A stretch of 64,000 nucleotides of DNA from Desulfotalea sp. (lineage in GTDB: Bacteria > Desulfobacterota > Desulfobulbia > Desulfobulbales > Desulfocapsaceae): NCBI GenBank assembly GCA_002733995.1, contig NVXR01000037.1, positions 1 through 64,000 on the forward strand. The letters run 5' to 3'. Below, piece by piece: positions 1 to 7,716 of the stretch (the first letter of the stretch is position 1; each line of letters begins with the position of its first letter). Under the pieces are notes generated by a model, which worked only from the letters and a program-made list of their open reading frames with translations, made no database searches and was not told the DNA's origin. Made by a program: the position numbers and the translations under genes.

Positions 1-935
1 ACCAGATTTCTGCACTTCGTAAAGCAGGTATGTCAGTCAGAGCAGTAGCCGAAATAATTGGCGTGCATTTCAGCACTGTAAGCAGAGAACTCAATAGAAA
101 TATGACAGTACCCGGCTACTCACCTTCACTAGCCCAACATCTCAGTAAATGCCGTAAGCGAACTGCGAGAAAAGCACATAAACGCACGGTGAAAACAGAC
201 CAGATTATTCGTGAGTGCCTTTTCTTAGGTTGGTCTCCCGAGGCTATCAGTCAACGATTAAAGCTTGAATACAAGAAAGGTGGACATTTAAGCCATAGTA
301 CCATTTACAGGCGAATTGCTGAAGACCAACAACAAGGTGGAAACTTGTACTGTCACCTCCCAAGATTCGGAAAAACCCGGTGGAAAGGCGGTAAGGACCA
401 CAAAAAGGCTGGTGTGCGATTAATTCCTAACAGGGTAGGTATTTTAAAACGACCAGTGATTGTTGAAGAGAGAAAACGCTTGGGAGACTGGGAAGGAGTC
501 ACAGTACATGGGCAAAATGCTCATCTGGTAACTTTGGTAGATCGGACAAATCGATTCACTCTGGTACAACGAGTATTCACAAAGACGACATAGGAAGTGG
601 CCAATGCGATGATTGATATGTTCAGCAAAGCCCGCTCTGTCTTGTCCGTTGCCCAGGATAATGGAAGTGAGTTTGCAGATCATGTTCGTGAGGTCTGTAA
701 AACGGGTGCTCTTCTCTTTTTTGCAAAATCTTATGCTAGGTGGCAGCGAGGAACAAATGAGAATACAAATGAAAGAATCAGGCGATTCTGGCCTAAGAAA
801 TTCGATATGGCAACCCTCACAGACGAGGATATTGAGGGTAGGATTCTAATACTGAACCTGACACCAAGAAAAGTATTGGGAGGTCTAACTCCTTTAGAAG
901 TCTTTACTGGTAGGCGTGTTGCACTTATTCCTTGA
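1..935 (+). pseudogene. IS30-family transposase, amber-interrupted, 5' end outside window
   Basis: The frame is open from the first bases, so the gene begins upstream of the window. The N-terminal part reads as an IS30-type helix-turn-helix (HFSTVSRELNRN), followed by the RNase H-like DDE core (GDWEGVTVHG near 480-510, DNGSEFADH near 657-686) and the usual IS30 C-terminus (GGLTPLEVFTGRR). An in-frame TAG at 591-593 splits it, and both halves are in the same frame with no indel. This is a nonsense mutation rather than a frameshift. Transposition activity is probably lost unless the stop is read through. Confidence 0.9.
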
Positions 936-943
936 ATCCAGCA
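1..943 (+). mobile_element. IS30-family insertion sequence, right end
   Basis: The right end is placed near 943 because similarity between this copy and the inverted fragment at 2977-3094 stops there, just after the transposase stop codon. The left end lies outside the window. The element abuts the 130-bp repeat that starts at about 946. Confidence 0.75.
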
Positions 944-945
944 AT

Positions 946-1082
946 CACTAACAACTTGCATTAAGTAATACAATCTAGTTAGTTGATATCATGCGTTAAT
1001 AAAATTCTGAGTGGAGCATTTCAAAGGATAAAGATCGCCTTATGGGTGACTTTATTCAGTCTTCCGTATAATTACTGGTTAG
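946..1082 (+). repeat. ~130-bp direct repeat, copy A (attC-like)
   Basis: About 80 percent identical by eye to 3144-3280. It begins with CACTAAC and ends with GTTAG (1078-1082), so the outermost five bases are complementary, as in the outer arms of an integron attC site. It sits 18 bp upstream of the HEPN-motif gene, as copy B sits upstream of the HNH gene. Internal palindromy is weak, so the attC identity is an inference. A shared leader or promoter repeat is the alternative. Confidence 0.5.
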
Positions 1083-1099
1083 TTTCTTTGGAGGCATAA

Positions 1100-2347
1100 A
1101 TGAAACATTACCAAGATACAGAGACAGGCAAAATTTGGGCATTCGAGAATAGTCTAGATCTGATAACCTATAAAAATCGTAATGTCCCAAAGACTCTAGT
1201 CGAAAACGTTAAGGAAAAGCCAAGTGGAGAGTTTTATTGGCATAATGCTGATTGGGTTAATATTAACGATTTACCTGATGGTTACAAAGAACCAGCATCC
1301 AGTGTTCCGATATATAACCCCGCATGGGTAACGTTTTTGTTCCCTGTGGGAACATTTGTTTGGCCTGATAGTAAGCCACTTCTTGAAATATCGTTGGAGC
1401 AAGTAAATTCAAACAACTATCAAGGTTCAATGTTTCAAGAGGTTGCTACAACAATCAAACTCTCTAATTCTGAGTTACCTGCATTGATAACACATGATGG
1501 TTCATTAGCCTTACCTATGTGTACGACATTTCCGGATGCAAGCGTAGCCTTAAACACAATAAACAATATAGAGGGGGCTATATTTCTAGGGGGACTGATT
1601 TTAAGCCCAACAAGTCATAAGACCATAGAGTGTGGAAGCCTGTCGAAAATAGGGCAAAGAGTCCACTCTAATATAGTATCTACACACAATAGATTTCGTT
1701 GTAATTCAGCATCATTATCTGAGCGTATTGCTCTCTTTCACCCAAATTACATAATGGTGTCTGATCTTAAATATGCATTCTCGATTGGGGGGCAAGTACT
1801 CAAACACATTGGTAACTTGTCACCAAACTTTCTTGTCAAAGGGCACAATGCTTTGGTTACATGGGATTTGTCAGATGCTTTAAGTAATCTATGGATTTCG
1901 GTTGAACAGATAACTAGCTACTTATGGGGAAATAAGATTACATCCAACCTCAAAGGTTTGGAAAACTCCATTTCGAAAGAGTATTACCAGCTTAAGAAAT
2001 CGAAGCAAGACTGGAAAGTTTCAGAGAGACACGATTTACTGAAAAAAGCAGGTTACATCTCAAAACCTAACTTTGATGTACTGAGCAAGGCAAGACGAAG
2101 AAGAAATAAACTAGCTCATAATGGCTCTTTACCTGAATTTGAAGTCGTCGAAAGTTTGTGGTTTGCCTTGATTTCGTTGATTGAAGAACATAGTAAAGTC
2201 TCTCTTGAAAAATTACGACAATGTACATCTTTAGGTGATGGAAAATTCAATAAACACTTTCCTCCTGGCTTTTCTGAAGAACAAAATATTACTAGAGCAA
2301 AGTTCCCAGAGTGGCCGTTGGAAGAACGAAACTACCAAGAGCTTTAA
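1100..2347 (+). CDS. Hypothetical protein with C-terminal HEPN-like motif
   Basis: 415 aa with no signal peptide or clear membrane segment. The first ~240 residues are mixed alpha/beta and not recognised. The C-terminal third is helical and contains R335-N-K-L-A-H340, which fits the R-N-x3-H pattern of HEPN nucleases and nuclease-like domains, inside an Arg-rich stretch (residues 332-335). The ATG follows TTTGGAGGC. The layout (large N-terminal domain, HEPN C-terminus) resembles single-gene defence proteins such as ApeA, but that link is an inference. It lies alone between two attC-like sites, consistent with an integron cassette. Confidence 0.6.
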   Translation: MKHYQDTETGKIWAFENSLDLITYKNRNVPKTLVENVKEKPSGEFYWHNADWVNINDLPDGYKEPASSVPIYNPAWVTFLFPVGTFVWPDSKPLLEISLEQVNSNNYQGSMFQEVATTIKLSNSELPALITHDGSLALPMCTTFPDASVALNTINNIEGAIFLGGLILSPTSHKTIECGSLSKIGQRVHSNIVSTHNRFRCNSASLSERIALFHPNYIMVSDLKYAFSIGGQVLKHIGNLSPNFLVKGHNALVTWDLSDALSNLWISVEQITSYLWGNKITSNLKGLENSISKEYYQLKKSKQDWKVSERHDLLKKAGYISKPNFDVLSKARRRRNKLAHNGSLPEFEVVESLWFALISLIEEHSKVSLEKLRQCTSLGDGKFNKHFPPGFSEEQNITRAKFPEWPLEERNYQEL

Positions 2348-2429
2348 ACGGAACAAAAACAGTTGGCTACAGTTCGCTTCGCGCCACATTATAGCCAACT
2401 ATTTTTGTCCTCTTAAGCTGGCGTTATGC
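2326..2429 (+). repeat. Candidate integron attC site after the HEPN-motif gene
   Basis: A strong imperfect palindrome: 2350-2369 pairs with 2392-2410 around a 22-nt loop, with an unpaired extra A. Outer arms AGCTT (2340-2344) and AAGCT (2415-2419) pair further out. It ends in GGCGTTATGC, whose GTTATGC (2423-2429) resembles the attC core consensus GTTRRRY. It overlaps the stop codon of the preceding gene, as attC sites often do. A simple terminator is less likely because no terminal T-run follows the outer stem. Confidence 0.65.
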
Positions 2430-2460
2430 ATTGAACAATAAAATATCGAGGTAAAGATAA

Positions 2461-2961
2461 ATGAATGTTGAAATTTCTGAGACAGATCTTTTAAAAAATG
2501 GCTATAAAGCAACAACAATTATTTGGGTAGCTCTTGTTATATTTTTCGCTATCGAAAGTGGAGTTATCTATTATTATATTATGTATGAAACTAAATTATT
2601 TAGCTTTGCAACTCAATCAGAAATGTGGCTAAAATACATACTATATTTCATTTATTTGCTTGCGATATGTTACGGATATTATTCTAAAAAATCAATGCTT
2701 AACAAAAAAACAGAACTTCACAAGGTCGATACAAATAACAATCCAGCCCACCCAGCGGCTATGATTTTTTTAAAATATGTTTTCTCACAATATATGTCAT
2801 TTTCTTTGGGAGGTACATGTGCATTGAGTATTTATCTTCTATTCAGCGACAAAATTGCACTATACCTACTATTCCCTGTTTCAGTAATTGGAGTATTCCT
2901 TTGTTATCCACGAGAAACTGATATTAAAATTATTAATGAACATACAAATATCACTGAATAA
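2461..2961 (+). CDS. Small four-helix membrane protein, function unknown
   Basis: 166 aa. Hydrophobic segments lie at about residues 20-42, 58-74, 104-125 and 130-146, with a Lys-rich loop at 76-92. No family is recognised. The ATG at 2461 follows a weak purine-rich site (GAGGTAAAG). The gene is AT-rich and sits between a candidate attC (ending at 2429) and the sequence GCATAAC (2967-2973), consistent with a single-gene integron cassette. Confidence 0.55.
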   Translation: MNVEISETDLLKNGYKATTIIWVALVIFFAIESGVIYYYIMYETKLFSFATQSEMWLKYILYFIYLLAICYGYYSKKSMLNKKTELHKVDTNNNPAHPAAMIFLKYVFSQYMSFSLGGTCALSIYLLFSDKIALYLLFPVSVIGVFLCYPRETDIKIINEHTNITE

Positions 2962-2966
2962 ATCTT

Positions 2967-2973
2967 GCATAAC
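2967..2973 (+). other. Possible left core of a disrupted attC site
   Basis: GCATAAC is the reverse complement of the GTTATGC core at 2423-2429, and lies a few bases after the stop codon of the membrane protein gene. An IS30 fragment begins only four bases later. The matching right core would be GTTAGGC at 3276-3282. This assignment rests on context. Confidence 0.35.
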
Positions 2974-2976
2974 CTG

Positions 2977-3094
2977 TGCTGAATTCAAGGAATAAGTGCA
3001 ACACGCCACCAGTAAAGACTTCCCAAGGAGTTAGACCTCCCAATACTTCTCTTGGTGTCAGGTTCAGTATTAGAATATTACCCTTAATATCCTT
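2977..3094 (-). mobile_element. IS30 fragment, inverted relative to the copy at 1-943
   Basis: This stretch is nearly the reverse complement of ~826-943, covering the last ~110 bases of the transposase gene and the IS right end. It carries several substitutions and a 1-nt deletion relative to the first copy, so it comes from a separate, older insertion. Similarity stops abruptly at about 3094. Confidence 0.85.
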
Positions 3095-3143
3095 AAATAG
3101 TTATCTGTAATACTGTTTCATGTAATGTTACCCAGAAGTATGA

Positions 3144-3280
3144 CACTAAAAACTTGCATTGAGCAACACAATATATTTAGCTAATATCATACGTTAATAA
3201 ATTCCTGAGTGGAGCATCTCAAAGGATGAAGAGCATCTTATGGGTGACTTTACTCAGTCTTTCGTATAATTATTAGTTAG
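3144..3280 (+). repeat. ~130-bp direct repeat, copy B (attC-like)
   Basis: Second copy of the repeat at 946-1082. It ends with GTTAGGC (3276-3282), a perfect match to the attC core consensus GTTRRRY, 13 bp before the HNH gene. If cassette 2 ended in an attC, this would be its right part, separated from GCATAAC (2967) by the IS30 fragment. Confidence 0.5.
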
Positions 3281-3295
3281 GCATCAGGAAAAATT

Positions 3296-3733
3296 ATGGC
3301 AATTTTCGAAGGATCAATTCAAGAATTCCATTACTTTATCGGGCCGAGAATTCGAAACGCAATAAATAATTTGACCAGAAAACATCGGCAAAACCTGAAG
3401 GGTATTTGTGAAGGGTGCGGTCAAAAAAATGAGCTGCATTCAGCGCATGTCCATGGCCGTGAACGACGAACAATAATTGAAACAATTTTAAAACCTTACA
3501 TCGACAGCAAAATTATTAATTGCAACATTGAAGAAGCAGAAAACAAAATTCTCAATGCTCATTTACCAATTGAAAGTTGTTTCAAATTTTTATGTCACTC
3601 GTGCCATGTCATCTATGATTCAAATGTAAAAGCCACAAAACATTCTAAGGAAAGTACTACATTGCCAAACGGTCAAAATAAAGAAAGCGAAGAAATAGAA
3701 AAAGTAAGAAGAAAGGTCCCGCTGTGGTTTTAA
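3296..3733 (+). CDS. HNH-type zinc-finger nuclease, likely truncated
   Basis: 145 aa. Cys38-x2-Cys41 and Cys100-x2-Cys103 form a plausible structural zinc site, and His51-Val-His53-Gly-Arg fits the HNH catalytic strand (C-x2-C...HxHGR...CHSCH). Such proteins cut DNA in phage-defence or mobile contexts; the target is unknown. The frame stops at TAA (3731-3733) but continues open and protein-like in the same frame to 3997, so the native protein was probably ~90 residues longer. It follows an attC-like core at 3276-3282 and fits a cassette gene. Confidence 0.65.
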   Translation: MAIFEGSIQEFHYFIGPRIRNAINNLTRKHRQNLKGICEGCGQKNELHSAHVHGRERRTIIETILKPYIDSKIINCNIEEAENKILNAHLPIESCFKFLCHSCHVIYDSNVKATKHSKESTTLPNGQNKESEEIEKVRRKVPLWF

Positions 3734-3997
3734 AAAACCCATCAAATTAATAGTAGTATCCTTGTTGCCTATCTAAAGTTGCAAAATAATAATATTCACG
3801 TTACGCCAACGGTTTTACGAGAGCATTGTAGGAAAATAAACGACTTTGAAGGCAATTACAATCAAATGAAAAATTTTGGTGAAAAAAATCATGCGAAAGT
3901 TTTCCAAGAAATTAACAACACAATTGAACTGTGGAAGCCGGTAGAAGGTTTCATACTTGAATCATTCGAAATACACAAAAAAGGCCTAATCGGGTAG
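3734..3997 (+). pseudogene. In-frame C-terminal continuation of the HNH gene
   Basis: This stretch is open in the same frame as the HNH gene after its TAA. It reads as globular sequence (for example NDFEGNYNQMKNFGEKNHAKVF), with no start codon preceded by a credible ribosome site. It therefore looks like the severed C-terminus rather than a separate gene. Its apparent stop at 3995-3997 lies inside the group II intron that begins at 3989. Without the intron the frame runs on about 13 codons to a TGA within the attC. Confidence 0.5.
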
Positions 3998-4713
3998 CCG
4001 GGGGTTTTTCTCCCCCAGCCCCCACACCACCAAGCAAGCGGATCCGCACTTGGCTGTTCCCACAGAACATCGGACCGTAGTTGGATAGAGTATATCCGCA
4101 GCCCCTTGACAGAAAGAAGGCGGCAACTGCAGGTAATACCGAAAGCTGGATTGTCTCACATCGCGCCTACCATTGCGGACCCTGTCGGGTTGAATGCGTG
4201 GTAGAGCATATGAGGTCTCACTTTCCTCTAGGAGTTTGGCCCTTCAGCGGGGTGAGTCTTCCAGACTTTTCTTTTCACCTGGCTCGTCTCCAGTCTCCCT
4301 TACGCCTGTTGGGTGACTTCCTTCGCCTAATATGGCCTCTGCTGACTCCTGCCCAAACATCCTGCATGTTACCACACAAGGCGCTGCCTAAAACATTGGC
4401 CGCGCGTCGGTCAGACCTCCCCGGGTAAGAACGTGAACTTCCACTGAGCGACCGCGTCATTTACCGTATCTCCTGATCCAGGTAAGCGCAGACTCCGAGG
4501 ACGAAAACATGTTGTGCTGTCTTCCCCAGAGACACGGCCTTGTATGACATTTCTGTTCGTCGGCCCACAGTTTTACCATCCGGCTTCCTCCTAACATCAC
4601 CTCGCGATAACGCTCTTGCCATTGGTTAGTGTTTTATGTTAAGCAAATGACTTAACACAGGATCACACACAGGGGACTTTAACCCCATTAGTTCACGCCC
4701 ATGCCGGGCGTAC
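3989..4713 (-). mobile_element. ORF-less group II intron, probably group IIC-attC type
   Basis: On the minus strand the 3' end has the layout of domains V and VI: a CCAAG/CTTGG hairpin with a GCGG/CCGC core (4023-4052), then a GGGGG/CCCCC stem with a bulged A near 3994 and the terminus CCCGAT. The 5' end has the typical domain I run of stems (CGCCCGGCATGGGCG near 4700, GGGGTTAAAGTCCCC near 4680). The element is only ~725 bp and encodes no reverse transcriptase. Removing it restores GCCTAAC, and the bottom-strand junction reads TTGT/T, the known target consensus of attC-invading group IIC introns. Boundaries are inferred to within a few bases. Confidence 0.7.
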
Positions 4714-4770
4714 ACAAGGTTTTTGCAGTGGAGCACAAAAAGCCGCGCCCGCTGAAAAACGGCGTTATTT
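4714..4770 (+). repeat. Right part of an attC site split by the group II intron
   Basis: Joined to 3984-3988 it gives the core GCCTAAC, then GGTTTTTGCAGTGGAGC, which pairs with GCCCGCTGAAAAACGGC. The pairing leaves single unpaired bases on one arm only, the asymmetry typical of attC sites. It ends in GGCGTTATTTG, sharing GGCGTTAT with the candidate attC at 2421-2428. Confidence 0.65.
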
Positions 4771-4811
4771 GTGTCAATGAATCAGAATAATAATCATAGA
4801 AAGGAGTTAAT

Positions 4812-5441
4812 ATGTCTTTCAATTTCATACTGCTATTTTCAATGACTGTATTTGTTGCTTCAATTATACCAGGTCCAAGTATGTTGCTGGCTTTGACTCA
4901 TGGTATGCATTACGGGGCAAAGAGAACCATAGTGTCAGCGTTGGGAAATGTAACTGTTACAATAATCCAAGCATCTGTTTCCATTGCAGGCTTAGGAACA
5001 ATTTTAATTGCTTCTGAAACTACATTCCAACTCATAAAATGGATAGGGGCAGCGTATCTTATCTACATGGGAATAAGCATGTTTTTTTCATCAAAAATAT
5101 CGCTATCATCAAATAAATTCAATCGTACCAACAAACGGAATTCTTTAAGAAAAATGTACCTGCAAGCTGCCTTTGTGACCGCTGGTAACCCCAAAGCGAT
5201 TGTGTTTTTTACCGCAGTCTTTCCTCAATTTATTGCCCCCAATGCAGCCTATTTATCTCAATTCTGCATACTTATTAGCCTTTGTGCTTTTATTGCATTT
5301 AACTGCTTTATGATTTACGCAATAGCCGGTCAAAAGATTGTCTCTCTATTTTCCAAAGCTACAATAGGGAAATATATACAAAGAATTATTGGTAGCACTT
5401 TTATTGGAGCAGGTATTGGTCTTGCAGCGAGTAATAAATAA
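4812..5441 (+). CDS. LysE/RhtB-family amino acid exporter
   Basis: 209 aa with about six hydrophobic segments. It has the family's N-terminal hallmark PGPSMLLALTHGMHYGAKRTI-like stretch (residues ~20-40) and the mid-protein GNPKA motif (~125). Members export amino acids or their analogues across the inner membrane using the proton gradient. The ATG at 4812 has a good ribosome site (AAAGGAG). The gene lies ~40 bp after an attC core and before a possible next core (ACATAAC, 5454-5460), so it is probably the last recognisable cassette of the array. The substrate cannot be told. Confidence 0.85.
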   Translation: MSFNFILLFSMTVFVASIIPGPSMLLALTHGMHYGAKRTIVSALGNVTVTIIQASVSIAGLGTILIASETTFQLIKWIGAAYLIYMGISMFFSSKISLSSNKFNRTNKRNSLRKMYLQAAFVTAGNPKAIVFFTAVFPQFIAPNAAYLSQFCILISLCAFIAFNCFMIYAIAGQKIVSLFSKATIGKYIQRIIGSTFIGAGIGLAASNK

Positions 5442-5483
5442 AGAACGGAAATAACATAACAAAACAAATTAACACGGACTGGC

Positions 5484-5715
5484 TTACAGCGGCACTTTTT
5501 GAAACACCTTGGTTTTACGAACTTTTTTAACTTTACAAACATTGCAGTAAATAGTCGCCATCCGGTTATTTGTGACGTTCATGGCGACTGCGTATGTCTG
5601 TTCGGTACCGGTCAGCAGCGCGATTGACATTACCAAGTAGAAGATCAAATTATGCTGCCGAGACCTTTGCTTCACCTTATTCCTGTAAATCTTGGTCAGA
5701 CATGTCCTGCAATCG
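5484..5715 (-). pseudogene. Possible transposase N-terminal remnant (IS4-like)
   Basis: On the minus strand a frame from about 5715 reads TKIYRNKVKQRSRQHNLIFY then VMSIALLTG, similar in style to the start of IS4-type transposases (a basic stretch followed by a hydrophobic helix). It degrades soon after and has no start signal. It would mark the right border of the cassette array. The identification is by eye only. Confidence 0.3.
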
Positions 5716-5828
5716 GGTTGTAGAGATTATTAGGCCTGCTGTAAGATAGCTCGAGACTATCTACCATCTTGCCAACAATCGTAATACAAAAAACCAATCA
5801 TACACTTGCAGTTGGGGGACACGGTGGG

Positions 5829-5868
5829 GGAAAAGAAAAAGCACCTACCGCAAGAAAGCGGTAAGTGC
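5829..5868 (-). terminator. Rho-independent terminator of tRNA-Gly
   Basis: An 11-bp stem with one mismatch (5841-5851 with 5858-5868) and loop AAGAAA. On the minus strand it is followed by TTTTTCTTTT. It lies 10 bases beyond the tRNA 3' end. Confidence 0.85.
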
Positions 5869-5877
5869 CTAATATAT

Positions 5878-5952
5878 TGGAGCGGGATACGCGATTCGAA
5901 CGCGCGACTTTCAGCTTGGGAAGCTAACACTCTACCACTGAGTTAATCCCGC
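5878..5952 (-). tRNA. tRNA-Gly (anticodon CCC)
   Basis: The minus strand folds into a full cloverleaf. The 7-bp acceptor stem pairs GCGGGAT with ATCCCGC. A D-arm is present. The anticodon stem TTAGC/GCTGA encloses loop TTCCCAA (anticodon CCC), and the T-arm contains GTTCGAATC. The CCA end is encoded (5878-5880). It lies at the border between the accessory region and ordinary chromosome, a common position for integration boundaries, but no duplicated tRNA end was found. Confidence 0.95.
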
Positions 5953-6200
5953 GTGGCTATAAATAAGATAGTTAATTCAAGGGCAAATATACTTCGCCCC
6001 CCCATGAATGCAAGGTTTAACTCGCAGGCAGACACGATTATTTCCTACACATCATCTTTCAACAACCCCGTTTAAAACAATCTTCTTTTCTAAAACAAAG
6101 GCTCAAGAATTTTCATTTTTTAAGGAGACGATCCTTGGGGATAAGGCTTTGCTTTACCGCACTTTTACAATGTACTCTTATACATTAGCGGTGGTTCTAT

Positions 6201-6545
6201 CTACAGCTTGTTTCGATTGAAATAATTTGCATTTTCAAATTCTATAATATTCGCACCTATATTAGGTACATTAGGAAATATAGAGACTAAAGCTTTAACA
6301 ATACTCTTTGATACATTCATTTTTTGTTCATCGGTTCTACCTTCCATTATATATGCGAAAACATGTATAAAATCGACGACATTGTTACCTGTAGAATAGT
6401 TTTCAAAAGGACGAATTCTGACTTTTATATCATGCTCACTAAAGAGGCCTGTGGATTTTGCGGCAGCATGAATAGTCTCAATGATGCTCCCTTCAAGCTG
6501 CAATTTGAAAATACTTGCTGAACAATCAGTTACGAAATGTGGCAT
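6201..6545 (-). CDS. 5-carboxymethyl-2-hydroxymuconate isomerase-like tautomerase
   Basis: 114 aa from the start used here. The minus-strand ATG at 6545 follows AGGAGA at ideal spacing and gives MPHFVTDCS, with the proline directly after Met, as needed for the catalytic Pro-1 of the tautomerase superfamily (CHMI/HpaF branch). An earlier in-frame start exists but lacks a ribosome site. The classic enzyme isomerises an intermediate of homoprotocatechuate breakdown. No other genes of that pathway are nearby, so the true substrate is open. Confidence 0.75.
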   Translation of the reverse strand: MPHFVTDCSASIFKLQLEGSIIETIHAAAKSTGLFSEHDIKVRIRPFENYSTGNNVVDFIHVFAYIMEGRTDEQKMNVSKSIVKALVSIFPNVPNIGANIIEFENANYFNRNKL

Positions 6546-7062
6546 TGTGTCTCCTGTGAGTAAAAGTTGATACTGCATTGATGAGTTTAAACGGACTGCC
6601 TTCTAGGCAGACCACTCGCAGCCCACCAAGGTAGGTTGTTCCCGAATAAGAAGCATGTACCTGACCAAAACAACAAAAGGAGGTAAGTGGTTCGGCTACG
6701 TGTTGCCCCCCGAAACTGTCCATGGAACGAATAATATGCTATAAATGATTATTCGACCACAAAATACGAGGTGGTCACGATTTGCAGACGCGACGTGGCT
6801 GAACACCTCAACGCAGACAACCTGTTTGGCGCAATTCCTAAATATTTTCAACAGATCACAGTAATACCAGCAAGCACTGGACAGGTGGTTAATCAGTCCG
6901 AAAGCCCAAGACAAAAAGGACTGAACCGAGCCGTTGTTTACCTCCACAACCAAGGCTTCCATTAGCAATGGTAATCCTCTACAGACAGGACTCTGACTGT
7001 CCAAGGATAGGATGATTGCAAACTTCCATAAATTGATTTTTTAAAACTGTCACTCTTTACAT
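6546..7062. other. Intergenic, rich in inverted repeats, no gene recognised
   Basis: A 517-bp gap between the divergent isomerase and SDR genes. Short perfect inverted repeats include CTGCC/GGCAG (near 6596-6610), CGAATAAT/ATTATTCG (6728-6735, 6748-6755), GACCAC/GTGGTC (6755-6760, 6771-6776) and CAGTCC/GGACTG (near 6894-6921). ORFs on both strands lack ribosome sites and family features. An unrecognised structured RNA or a decayed element is possible. Confidence 0.4.
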
Positions 7063-7716
7063 ATGAAAATACGAAGCGCATTAATCGTTGGGGCGTCGGG
7101 ACTCATAGGTGGGTATTGTCTTCGGGCAATTCTCGATGACCCTGCATACACCGAAGTTACCGTTCTTGTAAGAAAACCAATACCCATCACCCATATAAAA
7201 CTCAAGGCAATAGTAACAGATTTTTCCGATCTTGAGCAGGTCTTAGCACCAGTCTCTGCACGGGACATTTTTTGCTGTTTGGGTACCACGATCAATAAAT
7301 CGGGCTCACAAAAGGCATTCAGAAAGATTGACCTAGATCTTGTACTGTCGGTGGCTGGAATAATGAAGAGGCGTGGTGCCGAACAGTTCCTGGTCATATC
7401 TTCCATGGGTGCTGCTAGGGACGCAAAGGCGTTCTACAGCCGCACAAAAGGTGAGATGGAACTAGACTTAAGGGGAATAGGTTACGATTGTTTACGTATA
7501 CTCCGGCCATCATTATTACTCGGCAAGAGGCCAGAATTTCGGTTAGGTGAAAGGATTGGCGGAATGCTCGCTCCCCTAATCACCCCTCTAATGCTTGGTA
7601 AATTAAAAAGATATGCCCCTGTTCAAGCAGAGTCTGTAGCTTATTTCATGGTGAAGGTGGCAAAAGATGAGCCGAGTATGGGTGTGCATATTTACGAGTC
7701 GGACCTGCTAAGGTAA
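7063..7716 (+). CDS. Atypical SDR, HTATIP2-like NAD(P)-binding protein
   Basis: 217 aa. The N-terminus carries the Rossmann motif GASGLIGG (residues 10-17) and a basic residue after strand 2 (VRKP) suggesting NADP. YSRTK (~126-130) matches the SDR Tyr-x3-Lys pair. The family includes TIP30/HTATIP2 and bacterial oxidoreductases of unclear substrate. It stands alone, with an ATG preceded by a weak ribosome site. Confidence 0.75.
   Translation: MKIRSALIVGASGLIGGYCLRAILDDPAYTEVTVLVRKPIPITHIKLKAIVTDFSDLEQVLAPVSARDIFCCLGTTINKSGSQKAFRKIDLDLVLSVAGIMKRRGAEQFLVISSMGAARDAKAFYSRTKGEMELDLRGIGYDCLRILRPSLLLGKRPEFRLGERIGGMLAPLITPLMLGKLKRYAPVQAESVAYFMVKVAKDEPSMGVHIYESDLLR

Noticed and set aside
591..593. Amber codon as pyrrolysine in the IS30 transposase
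   Set aside because: Some Desulfobacterota use pyrrolysine, but a transposase is not a known target and nothing in the window supports it. A nonsense mutation is simpler.
4081..4460. Open frames on both strands at 4081-4428 and 4275-4460
   Set aside because: They lie inside the structured group II intron and have no ribosome sites or family features.
6526..7004. Several 60-100 codon frames, and a possible tmRNA or RNase P RNA
   Set aside because: No ribosome sites or homology-like features. Conserved cores of tmRNA, RNase P and 6S RNA were looked for and not found.
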